DNA of 64,000 bases from Caulobacter sp. Root655 (GTDB lineage Bacteria; Pseudomonadota; Alphaproteobacteria; Caulobacterales; Caulobacteraceae): assembly GCF_001427665.1 (NCBI RefSeq), contig NZ_LMHC01000012.1, forward strand, positions 1,223-65,222, given 5' to 3'. Below, in pieces: positions 32,682 to 42,126 of the stretch (its first letter is position 1; each line of letters starts with the position of its first letter). A program made the position numbers and the translations under genes. Under the pieces are notes generated by a model. The model saw only the letters and a list, made by a program, of their open reading frames with translations, searched no databases and was not told the DNA's origin.

Positions 32682-33239
32682 TTAGGCGATCTTCTCGACC
32701 TGGCTGTATTCCAGTTCCACCGGGGTGGCGCGGCCGAAGATCGAGACGGTGACGCGCAGGCGGGCCCGCTCTTCGTCGACCTGCTCGACCGAGCCGTTGA
32801 AGCTGGCGAACGGACCGTCGGTGACGCGGACGTTCTCGCCGATCTCGAACAGCACGACCGTCTTGGGACGCTCGACGCCTTCCTCGATCGCGCCGACGAT
32901 GCGCTGGACTTCCTTTTCCGACACCGGCTGCGGCTTGGACGCGCTGCCCAGGAAGCCGGTGACCTTCGGGGTGTTCTTGATCAGGTGGTAGGCTTCGTCC
33001 GTCAGATTCATCTTCACCAGCACGTAGCCGGGGAAGAACTTGCGCTCGGCGTTGACCTTGCGGCCACGACGGATCTCGACGACGTCCTCGGTGGGCACCA
33101 GGATTTCGGAGAAGCTGTCTTCCAGGCCGTGGCTCTTGGCCTGTTCGCGGATGCTCTCGGCCACCTTCTTCTCGAAGTTCGAGTAGGCGTGGACGATGTA
33201 CCACTTGTGGTTCGGGTTGGACGCGGTTTCGGTGCTCAT
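32682..33239 (-). CDS. nusG: Transcription termination/antitermination protein NusG
   Basis: 185 aa, normal length. The NGN domain starts KWYIVHAYSNFEKKVAESIR and contains FFPGYVLVKMNLTDEAYHLI; the C-terminal KOW domain is RVTDGPFASFNGSVEQVDEE then RLRVTVSIFGRATPVELEYS. NusG binds RNA polymerase and couples it with Rho or ribosomes. It follows secE by 5 bp and is closed by a terminator, so it does not lead directly into rplK as in many bacteria. Confidence 0.98.
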   Translation of the reverse strand: MSTETASNPNHKWYIVHAYSNFEKKVAESIREQAKSHGLEDSFSEILVPTEDVVEIRRGRKVNAERKFFPGYVLVKMNLTDEAYHLIKNTPKVTGFLGSASKPQPVSEKEVQRIVGAIEEGVERPKTVVLFEIGENVRVTDGPFASFNGSVEQVDEERARLRVTVSIFGRATPVELEYSQVEKIA

Positions 33240-33244
33240 GGTGC

Positions 33245-33568
33245 TTAATTTCCCGCGGCGAACTTGAGGAGCAGGTTTGCGCCCATGCCCAGCAGCCAGT
33301 CGGCGAAGGTGAAGAACAGCGCCGTGATCACCACCATGATGAAGACCATCACCGAGGTGATCCAGGTCTCCTTGCGGGTGGTCCAGGTGATCTTGCGGGC
33401 TTCGGCGCGCACTTCACGGGCGAACTGCAAAGGATTGATAGGCTTCTTCGGCGCGGCCGGAGCCTTGGCCAGGGCGCTGGACGCCTGACCCGCGGGCGCG
33501 AGCGCCGCCGCCGTCTTGGCGGCGCGGCTCTTGATCGCTGACGGGCTCGAACCCGGTTTCCTGGCCAT
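33245..33568 (-). CDS. secE: Preprotein translocase subunit SecE
   Basis: A 107-aa single-helix SecE. The conserved cytosolic amphipathic part is INPLQFAREVRAEARKITWT, followed by the transmembrane segment SVMVFIMVVITALFFTFADW. The Ala/Lys-rich N-terminal 40 residues are longer than in minimal SecE proteins but common in alphaproteobacteria. The gene lies between tRNA-Trp and nusG, the usual order. Confidence 0.96.
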   Translation of the reverse strand: MARKPGSSPSAIKSRAAKTAAALAPAGQASSALAKAPAAPKKPINPLQFAREVRAEARKITWTTRKETWITSVMVFIMVVITALFFTFADWLLGMGANLLLKFAAGN

Positions 33569-33633
33569 GACTTAAGAGGCTCGCGACTTTCGGTGGGGCA
33601 GCCCGAGAAGCCGGGCCGACCGATGACATATAG

Positions 33634-33709
33634 TGGCAGGAGTGGAGGGACTCGAACCCACGACCCTCGGTTTTGGAGACCGATGCTCTACCAGCTGAGC
33701 TACACTCCT
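33634..33709 (-). tRNA. tRNA-Trp (CCA anticodon)
   Basis: A 76-nt cloverleaf. The acceptor arms AGGAGTG / CACTCCT pair perfectly, the D-arm has AGCTCAGCTGGTAGAGC, the anticodon loop is CTCCAAA with anticodon CCA, and the T-arm has GGTTCGAGTCC. The 3' CCA is encoded. It stands 65 bp upstream of secE, the common alphaproteobacterial arrangement. Confidence 0.98.
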
Positions 33710-34169
33710 GCGGAACCGCGATCCCTTTAGGGGGAATCTTGGCTTTCTGACAATGAACAGCGCGCCGGTAGGCCTTTGCGGCCCGCCAGCGCGTTGGTCT
33801 CATCGCCAGAGCCGCGTCGTTTAGCAGGGTCGTTCGAGCCCGGCAAGCGGCCCAATGCTGGGTTGGCGCGGGTTCTACGACCGTTCCGTCCGATGGGCGT
33901 GTCCGGGGGCGTGTCCAGCGGACGCTTTACGTAAGGTTCAGGGTCATAAGGTTCAGGCGCGCGAGCGACGGGCCAGGGCTGGACGCCCAGCCACCCCGCC
34001 CGGAGGAACCATGCCATGCCGACGCCGCCAGGCCCGACCCAGGGCCGGCCATCCAGCGGCAAGGTTCGCGTCCACGACTCAGCCTCCCCCAAAAAAAGGA
34101 GGGCGCCGAGGATAGCTCAGGCTCGCCAAAGACCCGGACCGATCCGGGCTCCAGCGAGCCCTGAGACGG
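33710..34169. other. 460-bp region without a supported gene
   Basis: Between tRNA-Trp and the lipoprotein gene. A minus-strand frame of 121 codons spans much of it (34092-33727) but has no recognisable domain, and its Pro/Arg-rich composition resembles translated non-coding DNA. Apart from the probable tRNA promoter I see no structured element. Confidence 0.5.
33725..33753 (-). promoter_or_regulatory. Candidate promoter of tRNA-Trp
   Basis: On the minus strand TTGTCA (33748-33753) and CTAAAG (33725-33730) are separated by 17 bp and lie 15 bp before the tRNA 5' end. The -35 is one base off TTGACA; the -10 is weak but contains the CTAAA element seen in Caulobacter housekeeping promoters. Confidence 0.4.
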
Positions 34170-34559
34170 TCAGCCGGCCTTTTCCGGCGTCGCCGCTGGC
34201 GCGGTCGTCAGCGCCGCGCACTGGATGTTGAGATAGGACCACTTCACGTCGTCGAGCTGGCGCCCGCACTCGGTGTTCTTGCCGTTGTCCCGGCCTCGCA
34301 GCGAAACCGCCACGCCCTTGCTGGGATCGGGGGCCGGCGAAGCTCCGGAGATGTCGTAATAGCCGCCGCCTGGGCCGCGAACCACGATGCACGACGTCGA
34401 TTCCACCGGTCGAACACAGCCCGAGGCGGTGACCGCCTTGCCTTCCAGAGACACCGACTGGGCCTTTTGAGACGCTGGTCCCGTTTCCTGCCCGCAGGCA
34501 GCTACGCTTAACGCTAACAGACTGGCCGCCGCGGCGGCCTTTACGAACCTTACCCGCAT
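34170..34559 (-). CDS. Hypothetical small lipoprotein
   Basis: A 129-aa secreted protein. Residues 1-22 are a lipoprotein signal peptide (MRVRFVKAAAAASLLALSVA) ending in the lipobox VAAC, so Cys would be lipidated. The mature part has four further cysteines (ASGC, TSC, TEC, IQC) that could form two disulfides, and a GPGGGYYDIS loop. It resembles no family I can name. The ATG at 34559 follows a GGAGG site at good spacing. Confidence 0.8.
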   Translation of the reverse strand: MRVRFVKAAAAASLLALSVAACGQETGPASQKAQSVSLEGKAVTASGCVRPVESTSCIVVRGPGGGYYDISGASPAPDPSKGVAVSLRGRDNGKNTECGRQLDDVKWSYLNIQCAALTTAPAATPEKAG

Positions 34560-34859
34560 ACGTTCCTCCGTATCGTTGGCTTCGCGTCCACTGGACAAAC
34601 GAAGCGATGGGAAGAGTGCGCCCGGTTTCGGGAGGCGGCAATCACAATTTTGACACGGTTCAAAAAACAGGCGCCGCGTTTTTTGACCGTTTTGGGGAAG
34701 ATTTTCTCAACGCGCTTTCAGACCACGAAAGTTGACATCGGGCCGGCTCTGCTCACATGAGACGAACGTCGCTTCAGGGCCGTGGCGACGCCCTTTGAAA
34801 TCGCGCGCGCCTGTTCTCTTCTGGGACGGACGCGGCAAGGACTTAAGAAGACGCAAAGC
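34560..34859. other. Divergent promoter region with an AT-rich inverted repeat
   Basis: 300 bp between the lipoprotein and fpr genes. At 34656-34689 CGGTTCAAAAAAC and GTTTTTTGACCG form an imperfect inverted repeat around AGGCGCCGC. A TTGACA hexamer on the plus strand (34650-34655) just precedes it. It may be an operator-promoter or a transcript hairpin; no regulator can be assigned. Confidence 0.4.
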
Positions 34860-35687
34860 ATGACGGCCATAGAGACGACCATCGCGCCCGTGAAGGAAGC
34901 CGCTCAGCACACCGAGACCGTGCTGTGGGTCAAGCACTGGACGGACCGCCTGTTCAGCTTCGCCATCACCCGCCCCGCCAGCTTCCGTTTCCGCTCGGGC
35001 GAGTTCGTGATGATCGGCTTGCCGCCGCGCGAGGAACTGGGCGAGAAGAAGCCGATCCTCCGCGCCTATTCGATCGGTTCGCCCAGCTTCGCCGAAGAGC
35101 TGGAATTCTTCTCGATCAAGGTGCCCGACGGCCCCCTGACCTCGCGCCTGCAACAGATCCAGCCCGGCGATCCGGTGCTGCTGGGCAAGAAGCCGACCGG
35201 CACCCTGGTGCTGGACGCCGTGCGCCCGGGCAAGCGCCTGTTCCTGTTCGGCACCGGCACGGGCCTGGCCCCCTGGCTGGCCGTGGCCCGCGACCCCGAC
35301 GCCTACAGCCGCTTCGAGCGGGTGATCGTCGCCCACGGCGTGCGCGAGGTGCAGGAACTGGCCTATCGCGACCTGTTCACCTCGGAGATCCACGACGACC
35401 CGCTGGTCGGCGACGAGGCCAAGGCCCAGCTGGTCTATTATCCCACCGTCACCCGCGAGCCGTTCGAGCGCCAGGGCCGGTTCACCGACCTGATCGAGAG
35501 CGGCCAGCTGTTCCGCGACCTCGAGATCGACGGCGTGAAATTCGACCCCGAACACGACCGCGCCATGCTCTGCGGCTCGATGGCGATGATCAAGGACACC
35601 GCCGCCCTGCTGGAAGCCCACGGGCTGAAGGAAGGCTCCAACGCCGAACCGGGCGACTTCGTGATCGAGCGGGCGTTCGTGGGGTAG
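34860..35687 (+). CDS. fpr: Ferredoxin/flavodoxin-NADP+ reductase
   Basis: A 275-aa FAD/NADPH reductase. FAD-binding RAYSIGSPSF (RxYS), the phosphate-binding segment FFSIKVPDGPLTSRLQ, the NADP-binding LFLFGTGTGLAPWLAVARDP and the C-terminal aromatic-type ending ERAFVG are present; C-terminal NADPH site MLCGSMAMIKD. It moves electrons between NADPH and ferredoxin or flavodoxin, often in oxidative stress. The ATG at 34860 matches the family N-terminus; a longer start at 34782 is possible but unsupported. Confidence 0.92.
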   Translation: MTAIETTIAPVKEAAQHTETVLWVKHWTDRLFSFAITRPASFRFRSGEFVMIGLPPREELGEKKPILRAYSIGSPSFAEELEFFSIKVPDGPLTSRLQQIQPGDPVLLGKKPTGTLVLDAVRPGKRLFLFGTGTGLAPWLAVARDPDAYSRFERVIVAHGVREVQELAYRDLFTSEIHDDPLVGDEAKAQLVYYPTVTREPFERQGRFTDLIESGQLFRDLEIDGVKFDPEHDRAMLCGSMAMIKDTAALLEAHGLKEGSNAEPGDFVIERAFVG

Positions 35688-35714
35688 CTTCCGGTCCGCA
35701 TAGCGCACCCTCGA

Positions 35715-35818
35715 CTTGTCATCCCGGACGAAGCGCAGCGAAGATCCGGGACCGACGCCTGAGCGCATGCGCTTCCGGCGGTCCCGGATAAGCGCTACGC
35801 GCTTTCCGGGATGACAAG
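35715..35818. repeat. Dispersed palindromic repeat, family B, copy 3
   Basis: A 104-bp element with perfect outer arms CTTGTCATCCCGG ... and matching CCGGGATGACAAG, plus inner hairpins (ATGCGC-centred). It fills the fpr-moeA gap, so it might terminate the fpr transcript. Confidence 0.8.
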
Positions 35819-35839
35819 GTTTGATGGGATGAGCAGCAC

Positions 35840-37078
35840 GTGACGCCACCGCCCCAACTCAAGAACCTCACCGTCGCCGAGGCCCGCGCCCGGATGCTGG
35901 CCGACGCCGCGCCGCTCGGCGTCGAGGAGGTCGAACTGGCCAAGAGCGTCGGCCGCGTGCTGGCCGCCCCCGTCGTCGCCGATCGCGACCAGCCGCCGTT
36001 CGACGCCTCGGCCATGGACGGCTGGGCCATCCGCCGCGCCGACCTGACGCCCGGGGCCCGCTTCAAGGTCGCCGGCGAAAGCGCGGCTGGCCGCGCCCAC
36101 GCCCGCCCCGTCGAGGCCGGCCAGGCGGTGCGGATCTTCACCGGCGCCCCCGTGCCGCCCGGCGCCGATCTGGTGGTCATCCAGGAGAACGCCGCGCGCG
36201 ACGGCGACGTCGTCGGCTTCCAGATCGACCGCGATCCGCCGCCCGGCAACATCCGCCTGGCTGGCGGCGACTTCCGCGTCGGCGACGTCCTGCTGACGGC
36301 GGGGACCCGCATCGACGCCTGGACCCTGGCCCTGGCCGCGGCCGCCGGCTGGCCCAACCTGGACGTCGCGCGCCGCCCCCGCGTCGCCATCCTGGCCACC
36401 GGCGACGAACTGGTGCCGCCCGGCCATGTCCCGGCGCCCGACCAGATCTTCGAGTCCGGCTCGTTCGCCCTGGCGGCCCTGGTCCGGGCCTGGGGCGGCG
36501 AGGCCGTGCGACTGAAGGCCCAGGCCGACGACCTGGCGGCCATCGCCGCCGCCGTGAAGGACGCCCAGGCCGACCTGATCGTCACGGTCGGCGGGGCCTC
36601 GGTCGGCGACCACGACCTGGTCAAGCCGGCCCTGGAAACCCTGGGCCTGGCCCTGCGGGTCGAAACCATCGCCGTGCGGCCCGGCAAGCCGACCTGGTTC
36701 GGGACCCTGGGAGACGCCTCCTTAAAGGATGGGCGCCGCGTGCTGGGTCTGCCCGGCAACCCGGCCTCGGCCCTGGTCTGCGCCGAGCTGTTCCTGCGCC
36801 CCCTGCTGGCCGCCCTGTCCGGCGCCGATCCAGCCCTGCCGATCACCGCCGGCGTCCTGGCCCAGCCCCTGCCCGCCAACGGCCCCCGCGAACACTGGCT
36901 GCGCGCCGCCCGTGCGGTCGACGCCCTGGGCCGGGTGATGGTCACCCCCTTCCCCGACCAGGACTCCTCGCTGATCGGCGTGTTCTCGCGCGCCGACTGC
37001 CTGGTGGTCCGGCCGGCCGGCGCGGCGGCGGCGGGCGTGGGGGACGTGGTGAGCTTGCTGCCGCTGGCGCGAGCTTAG
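35840..37078 (+). CDS. moeA: Molybdopterin molybdenumtransferase
   Basis: MoeA inserts molybdate into adenylylated molybdopterin to give the molybdenum cofactor. 412 aa, normal length. Domain motifs include PPFDASAMDGWAIR, the central GTRIDAWTLALAAAAGW, the catalytic domain VAILATGDEL and TVGGASVGDHDLVK, and the C-terminal GLPGNPASALV. The start is a GTG at 35840. No other cofactor genes are nearby, so the gene is isolated from its pathway partners. Confidence 0.95.
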   Translation: MTPPPQLKNLTVAEARARMLADAAPLGVEEVELAKSVGRVLAAPVVADRDQPPFDASAMDGWAIRRADLTPGARFKVAGESAAGRAHARPVEAGQAVRIFTGAPVPPGADLVVIQENAARDGDVVGFQIDRDPPPGNIRLAGGDFRVGDVLLTAGTRIDAWTLALAAAAGWPNLDVARRPRVAILATGDELVPPGHVPAPDQIFESGSFALAALVRAWGGEAVRLKAQADDLAAIAAAVKDAQADLIVTVGGASVGDHDLVKPALETLGLALRVETIAVRPGKPTWFGTLGDASLKDGRRVLGLPGNPASALVCAELFLRPLLAALSGADPALPITAGVLAQPLPANGPREHWLRAARAVDALGRVMVTPFPDQDSSLIGVFSRADCLVVRPAGAAAAGVGDVVSLLPLARA

Positions 37079-37376
37079 AGGGAAGGACCATAAGGACGCG
37101 GAGGGATGGGTGCGCCTAGTCGGTACCCACCGAGCCGGCCCGGACCTTCGCGCTGATTGCCTGCAAAGAAGAGCCTAGCAACGCCCTTTGGGCCGCCGGT
37201 GGCATAACCGTCCCGCGGCCGCCAAGGGTCAAAACCTGTTGGCGGTCCAGCGGCTTGAGTTGGATGCTCCATCGCCACGGAACGCGCGCCATCGCCCCTC
37301 AACCGGCGACGGCGCGCGGCGAGCGTGCTAAGTCCACCTCGGACCGCTTCACGGCGGTCGCGGCGGGAGTGCGTCT

Positions 37377-39275
37377 ATGGGTCGAGCGGTCAAAGTCGGG
37401 GCGCACATGGCGCTGGCCTTCATGGGCCTGCTCCTGGCCCAACTTCTGAGCGCCGGCGTCGCGCCCTTCGTCCCTTCGGCCCTGCTCCTCGCCGCGTTGT
37501 TCGCCGGCTGCGCCCTCGTGGTCGAGATCCTGTTCCAGGTCGAGCGCTCGCCCTGGCGGTTCTTCGCGGCCAGCGATGGTCTGCGCCTGGCGCGGTCGGC
37601 CCTGCTGACCACCCTGACCTTCGCCCTGCTGGCCTATCTGGCCGGCGTGCGCCAGCCCGGCGGCCTGCGGACCCTGGCCGCCGCCTTCATGATCCTCACC
37701 GCCCTGCTGGCCGGCCTGCGCATCGTCCGTCGCGCCCTGCACGAGAGGATGCTGGTCGATTCTCTGCTGCGGCTGCGCCCCGCGCCCGCCTCGCCGGCCC
37801 TGCCGCGTCTGCTGATCGTCGGCGCGGCCAACGAGGCCGAGGCCTTCCTGCGCGCCCCCGCCGCCCTGGGCGAGCGCTACGCCCCGGTCGGGGTGCTGAC
37901 CCCGCGGGCCCGCGAGACCGGCGACGAGTTGGGCGGGGTCTGCGTGCTGGGCGCGATCGGCGACTTCGACGCCGTCATGACCCAGCTGCGCGACGGCGGC
38001 CTGCAGCCGGCCGCCCTGCTGTTCCTCACCGACGGCCCGCTCAGCGCCTTCGGGGCCGAACGCCTGGGTCGGCTGAAGACCGAGGGCGTGCGCCTGCTGC
38101 GCCGCCAGGGCCTAGTCGACATGAACGCGGGCGGAGGCGGCGGCTCGCACCTGCGCGAGATCAGCCTGGAAGAACTGCTCAGCCGCGCCCCGGTGCGGCT
38201 GGACCCCGAGCCCGTCCGCGCCCTGGTCGCCGGGCGGCGGGTGCTGGTCACCGGGGCCGGCGGCAGCATCGGCTCGGAACTGGCCCGGCAGATCGCCGCC
38301 AGCGGCCCGGCCCAGCTGACCCTGCTGGACGCCGCCGAGGCCAACCTCTTCCACATCGATCGCGAGCTGGGCGAGGCCTGGCCGTCGCTGGCCCGCCGCG
38401 ACGTGCTGTGCGACGTGCGCGACGCCGCCCGCCTGCACCTGGTGTTCGCCGCCGAGAAGCCCGAGATTGTCTTCCACGCCGCCGCCCTCAAGCACGTCAC
38501 CCTGGTCGAGAACCACCCCTGCGAGGGCGTGCGCACCAACGTTCTGGGCAGCCGCAACGTCGCCGCCGCCGCCAAGGCCTGCGGCGCGGCGCACCTGGTG
38601 CTGATCTCCACCGACAAGGCCGTGGCCCCGGCCAGCGTGATGGGCGCGACCAAGCGGGTGGCCGAGGCCGTGGTCCGCCAGTTCGGCGGCGGCGGTTCAA
38701 CCCGGGTCAACGTCGTGCGGTTCGGCAACGTACTGGGTTCGGCCGGTTCGGTGGTGCCGATCTTCCAGCATCAGATCGCCCGCGGCGGCCCGGTCACCCT
38801 GACCGACGCCCAGGTCGAGCGCTATTTCATGACCATCCCCGAGGCCGTACAGCTGGTGCTGCGGGCGGCGGCCCTGTCGGCCGTCGATCCCGAACCGCCG
38901 GTCGGGGTGCTGACCCTGGAGATGGGCGAGCCGGTCAAGATCATCGACCTGGCCCGGCGGATGATCGAGCTGCAGGGCCTGGTCCCCGACCGCGACATCG
39001 AAATCCGCATCACCGGCCTGCGTCCCGGCGAGAAGCTCACCGAGGCCCTGGTCGACGTCAACGAGACCGCCCGCCCCAAGGCCCCGGGCGTCACCGAGGC
39101 CACGCCGCTGCGGCCCCTGGCCCCGATCACGCCCGCCGCCCTGGCCAAGCTGGAAGCCGCCGCCCTGGCCGGCGACGAGTTCGGCGTGCGGCAACAGCTG
39201 TTCGCCATGGTCGAAGGCTTGCGGGACGTCGCCCCGCCCAAGCGCCAGCCCGTTGAGACGCGGACCAAAGTCTAG
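37377..39275 (+). CDS. CapD/FlaA1-type nucleotide-sugar 4,6-dehydratase (membrane-anchored)
   Basis: A 632-aa polysaccharide biosynthesis protein. Residues 1-120 contain about four transmembrane helices; a CoA-binding-like Rossmann domain follows (LLIVGAANEAEAFLRAPAAL); the C-terminal catalytic SDR domain starts VLVTGAGGSIGSELARQIAA and has the dehydratase active site STDKAVAPASVMGATKR (Ser/Asp/Lys in place of SYK). It ends RPGEKLTEAL, typical of PglF/WbpM-like enzymes acting on UDP-GlcNAc. It probably supplies a 4-keto-6-deoxy sugar for surface glycans. A GGGAG site precedes the ATG. Confidence 0.9.
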   Translation: MGRAVKVGAHMALAFMGLLLAQLLSAGVAPFVPSALLLAALFAGCALVVEILFQVERSPWRFFAASDGLRLARSALLTTLTFALLAYLAGVRQPGGLRTLAAAFMILTALLAGLRIVRRALHERMLVDSLLRLRPAPASPALPRLLIVGAANEAEAFLRAPAALGERYAPVGVLTPRARETGDELGGVCVLGAIGDFDAVMTQLRDGGLQPAALLFLTDGPLSAFGAERLGRLKTEGVRLLRRQGLVDMNAGGGGGSHLREISLEELLSRAPVRLDPEPVRALVAGRRVLVTGAGGSIGSELARQIAASGPAQLTLLDAAEANLFHIDRELGEAWPSLARRDVLCDVRDAARLHLVFAAEKPEIVFHAAALKHVTLVENHPCEGVRTNVLGSRNVAAAAKACGAAHLVLISTDKAVAPASVMGATKRVAEAVVRQFGGGGSTRVNVVRFGNVLGSAGSVVPIFQHQIARGGPVTLTDAQVERYFMTIPEAVQLVLRAAALSAVDPEPPVGVLTLEMGEPVKIIDLARRMIELQGLVPDRDIEIRITGLRPGEKLTEALVDVNETARPKAPGVTEATPLRPLAPITPAALAKLEAAALAGDEFGVRQQLFAMVEGLRDVAPPKRQPVETRTKV

Positions 39276-39392
39276 CCTCTCCGTCCCACGCAAAGCTCGC
39301 CTATCAGGCGAGCGTGCAACCCAGAATCGCCGCCAAATGCTCTAGCTTCCTCAGGGTCATTCCAGGACGTAGTGGCGTAGGCGAGGATCGGC

Positions 39393-41204
39393 ATGGACGG
39401 ACAGATCCTGGACGTCACCCGGCTGGACGGGTTCGTTCGCTATACGCGTGGGCTGGTGCTCTCGCGCCTGGGCCTGGTCGCCTGTTTCGTCGGGCTGCTG
39501 GCGATCTATACGCCGTTGGGCATGATCCTGTTCGGCGGCGTCGAGTTGGTCCTCTACGCGTCTCTGCTGGGCGCCACCGAGCTGGCGGTCCGCCATCGCG
39601 ACCCGGTCGTGGCCTTCCGCTGGCTGCGTCGAGCGTCGATCGTTCTGGTCTTTTTGCTGTCGATCAACGCCTGCTGGCTAGCCGTCCAGATCCGCGAGTT
39701 CGGCGCGCCGATCGTCAGGGTCGAGGCGGCGCTGCTGGTGATCTGCGTGCTGCTGTTCGCCGCCCTGCGCGTCCACACCAACCGCGTCAGCTACGTCACG
39801 GCCATCGGCCCGCCGGTGGTCACCCTGATCTGGTTCGCGCTCGACCGGCCGACGCGGCTGGCCGACAACCACTACGCCATCGCCATGGCGCTGTTCGTGG
39901 CCGCGGTGCTGAGCGCCACCTGGCGCCAGCAGAAGACCGACCTGGCCCTGGCCCGGGCCCTGCGCGACCTGGCCCGCAAGAACGTCGCCCTCACCCAGGC
40001 CATCGAGGAGGCCCAGGCGGCCAGCCGCGCCAAGTCCGAGCTGCTGGCCGTGGCCAGCCACGAGATCCGCACGCCGCTCAACGCCGTGATGGGCTTCGCC
40101 CACGCCCTGCGGCGCGAGACCCTGCTGACCCCCATCCAGGCCGAGCTGGCCCAGGGCGTGCTGGACGGCGGCGGCCAGCTGACCCGGCTGCTGGACACCG
40201 TGCTGGACCTGACCCGCCTGGAGGCCGGCAAGGCCCAGCTGCGTCCGGCCCCGGTCGACCTGCGCCAACTGGCGCGCACCGTCGTGCGGGTGTGGAGCGC
40301 CCATGCCGAGGCGGTCGGCGTGGTGCTGAGCTTCGAAGACGCCGATCCCGCCCTGTCCTTCGGCCTGCTGGCCGACGAGGCCAAGCTGGAGCAGACCCTG
40401 GTCAACCTGGTGTCCAACGCCCTGAAGGCCACGCCGTCGGGCGGCCAGGTCGTCGTGCGGCTGGCCGGCGTCGCCAGGGACCAGGCCCTGGCCGCGCTGA
40501 TCGAAGTCCGTGACACCGGTTCCCGCGTCCCGCCCGACGATCGCGCCAGGATGTTCGAGGCCTTCGAGCAGACCGAGCGCGGACGCCGGCTGGGCGGCGG
40601 CGGCCTGGGCCTGGCGATCTGCGCCGCCAACCTGGCCCTGATGGGCGGCGAGATCGGCGTCGACGACGCCCCCACGGGCGACGCGGGCGGACAGGGAGCG
40701 GTGTTCTGGTTCGCTTTCGAGGGGCCGATCCTGGCGTCCCCCGCCGTCGCCCCCTTCCCCGCCGTGGCCGAGCCGCGCGTCGCCGGCCCGATCCGGGTGC
40801 TGGCCGCCGAGGACAACCCCGCCAACCGCCGGGTTCTGGCCGCCCTGCTGGCCGCCTCGCCGGTCGAGCTGGTGTTCGCCGAGGACGGGGCCCGGGCCCT
40901 GGACGCCTGGCGGGCCGAGGCCTTCGACCTGGTCCTGATGGACGTCAACATGCCGGTGCTGGACGGGCTGGCCGCCCTGGGCGAGATCCGCCGCGCCGAG
41001 CCCGCCGGGACCCGCATCCCGGTCTGGATGCTGACGGCCAACGTCTTCGACGACGACGTGGCCCGCTATCGCCGGGCCGGCGCCGACGGCGTGCTGCGCA
41101 AGCCGATCGACACCGTGGCGCTGTTCTCGCTGCTGGCGGCGGTGGCGGAGGCGCGGGCCGACGCGGAAGCCGGGGCGACCGTGGTCTCGCCTAGTCGTCA
41201 ATGA
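39393..41204 (+). CDS. Hybrid sensor histidine kinase/response regulator
   Basis: A 603-aa inner-membrane kinase. Residues 20-180 hold about six hydrophobic helices with no periplasmic domain, then a coiled linker, the dimerisation H-box ASHEIRTPLNAVMGF with His223, the N-box NLVSNALKATPSGG, G-box GGGGLGLAI, and a C-terminal receiver with acidic AAEDN and phosphoacceptor Asp517 in LMDVNMPVLDG, ending KPID. It must pass phosphate to an unseen histidine phosphotransferase. Signal unknown. Its last 14 bp overlap the convergent gene's 3' end. Confidence 0.92.
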   Translation: MDGQILDVTRLDGFVRYTRGLVLSRLGLVACFVGLLAIYTPLGMILFGGVELVLYASLLGATELAVRHRDPVVAFRWLRRASIVLVFLLSINACWLAVQIREFGAPIVRVEAALLVICVLLFAALRVHTNRVSYVTAIGPPVVTLIWFALDRPTRLADNHYAIAMALFVAAVLSATWRQQKTDLALARALRDLARKNVALTQAIEEAQAASRAKSELLAVASHEIRTPLNAVMGFAHALRRETLLTPIQAELAQGVLDGGGQLTRLLDTVLDLTRLEAGKAQLRPAPVDLRQLARTVVRVWSAHAEAVGVVLSFEDADPALSFGLLADEAKLEQTLVNLVSNALKATPSGGQVVVRLAGVARDQALAALIEVRDTGSRVPPDDRARMFEAFEQTERGRRLGGGGLGLAICAANLALMGGEIGVDDAPTGDAGGQGAVFWFAFEGPILASPAVAPFPAVAEPRVAGPIRVLAAEDNPANRRVLAALLAASPVELVFAEDGARALDAWRAEAFDLVLMDVNMPVLDGLAALGEIRRAEPAGTRIPVWMLTANVFDDDVARYRRAGADGVLRKPIDTVALFSLLAAVAEARADAEAGATVVSPSRQ

Positions 41205-41859
41205 CCTGGATCGGGCAGTGCTCGCCGCGCTGGATTCTGGCGACCTGCGTCCACCAACCCTTGTCCAGCGCCGCCATCGCCGCTTCCCGTCCCTCCACGG
41301 CCAGCACTCGCCGCGCGACGATCTCGCCGTCCTGAGCCTGCAACATCACCTCCAGCGGCGCGCCCTCGGCGAAGGCCCGCGCCAGGGCTGGGCTTTCGAG
41401 CCGCACCTCCTTGTAGAAGCCGTCCGCCGCGAGGACGCCCTTGGCGAGGTCGGGCGCCTTGACCGTCCGAGCCTCATCTTGGTGATGGCCAGGCAGGAAG
41501 AAGGCCTCCTGCACCGTGGCCTCGCCCATCCGAGCCACGATCCATAGCGGCTGCCGAGGGGTGGGCGCGGCCCGAACCTGGGCCACGAGATAGGCCGCTC
41601 GCGCCACCGCCTCGCCCGGCCTGGGCGGGAAAAAGCCCATCCGCAGAGAGCGAACGCTCTCATCGCGCGGAAAACCATCCGGACGAGGCGTCCACGACAG
41701 GACCCCTTTCAAAAGGGTCGGCTCGACGGGCGCGGCGTAGGTTTTTCCCGCGCCGACCCGGCGTTCGTCGCCGCAATCATAGAGGCCGCGGGCCAGGACC
41801 GGGAACGGCGCCAAGGCGGTCAGGACGCCGAGCACGGCGAAGGCGTCACGCCACCCCAT
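41191..41859 (-). CDS. Hypothetical secreted protein
   Basis: A 222-aa protein of unknown function. It starts MGWRDAFAVLGVLTALAPFP, a signal peptide likely cleaved near VLA-RG, so it is probably periplasmic. The mature part contains two cysteines far apart (YDC near the N-terminus and HCPIQV at the C-terminus) that could pair. No domain recognised. The frame is open far upstream but only the ATG at 41859 yields a signal peptide. Convergent overlap with the kinase gene is 14 bp. Confidence 0.72.
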   Translation of the reverse strand: MGWRDAFAVLGVLTALAPFPVLARGLYDCGDERRVGAGKTYAAPVEPTLLKGVLSWTPRPDGFPRDESVRSLRMGFFPPRPGEAVARAAYLVAQVRAAPTPRQPLWIVARMGEATVQEAFFLPGHHQDEARTVKAPDLAKGVLAADGFYKEVRLESPALARAFAEGAPLEVMLQAQDGEIVARRVLAVEGREAAMAALDKGWWTQVARIQRGEHCPIQVIDD

Positions 41860-41987
41860 CGATAACCCCTCCGCGCTCCTTCGCCGATTTTCGAAGGACC
41901 GCCCGGTGGAGTGTGTGTCCGCGCGGCACGGCTTGCAAGGCTCGGTTGAGCGCCTCTTCGCCGGCTGGCGCGCGCGCTCACCCGATC

Positions 41988-42093
41988 CTAGAGCGTTTCC
42001 CGACCGGATTGCATCAGGCCAGGGCTCTAGGTTTTTGTTTTGGCGCATTGTCTTCACGCGAACCGGAAGCCACTTCGCTCGAAAATGCTCTAG
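41988..42093. repeat. Dispersed repeat, family E, copy 1
   Basis: A 106-bp element bounded by CTAGAGC and its inverse GCTCTAG. Its right half, read on the minus strand, is GAGCATTTTCGAGCGAAGTG ... CGGTTCGCGTGAAGACAATGCGC, nearly the same as the element at 56119-56176. It lies in the promoter region of the LuxR gene and the upstream region of the secreted-protein gene. Confidence 0.8.
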
Positions 42094-42126
42094 TCTGCCG
42101 GTCGCGAATGGGGAGACATTACGCGC

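Noticed and set aside
33727..34092. 121-codon minus-strand frame upstream of tRNA-Trp
   Set aside because: Pro/Arg-rich, no domain, no clear ribosome site; it overlaps the likely tRNA promoter. Left as non-coding.
37079..37302. 75-codon minus-strand frame between moeA and the CapD-like gene
   Set aside because: Low-complexity translation (G/P/R-rich) without a ribosome site; likely non-coding.
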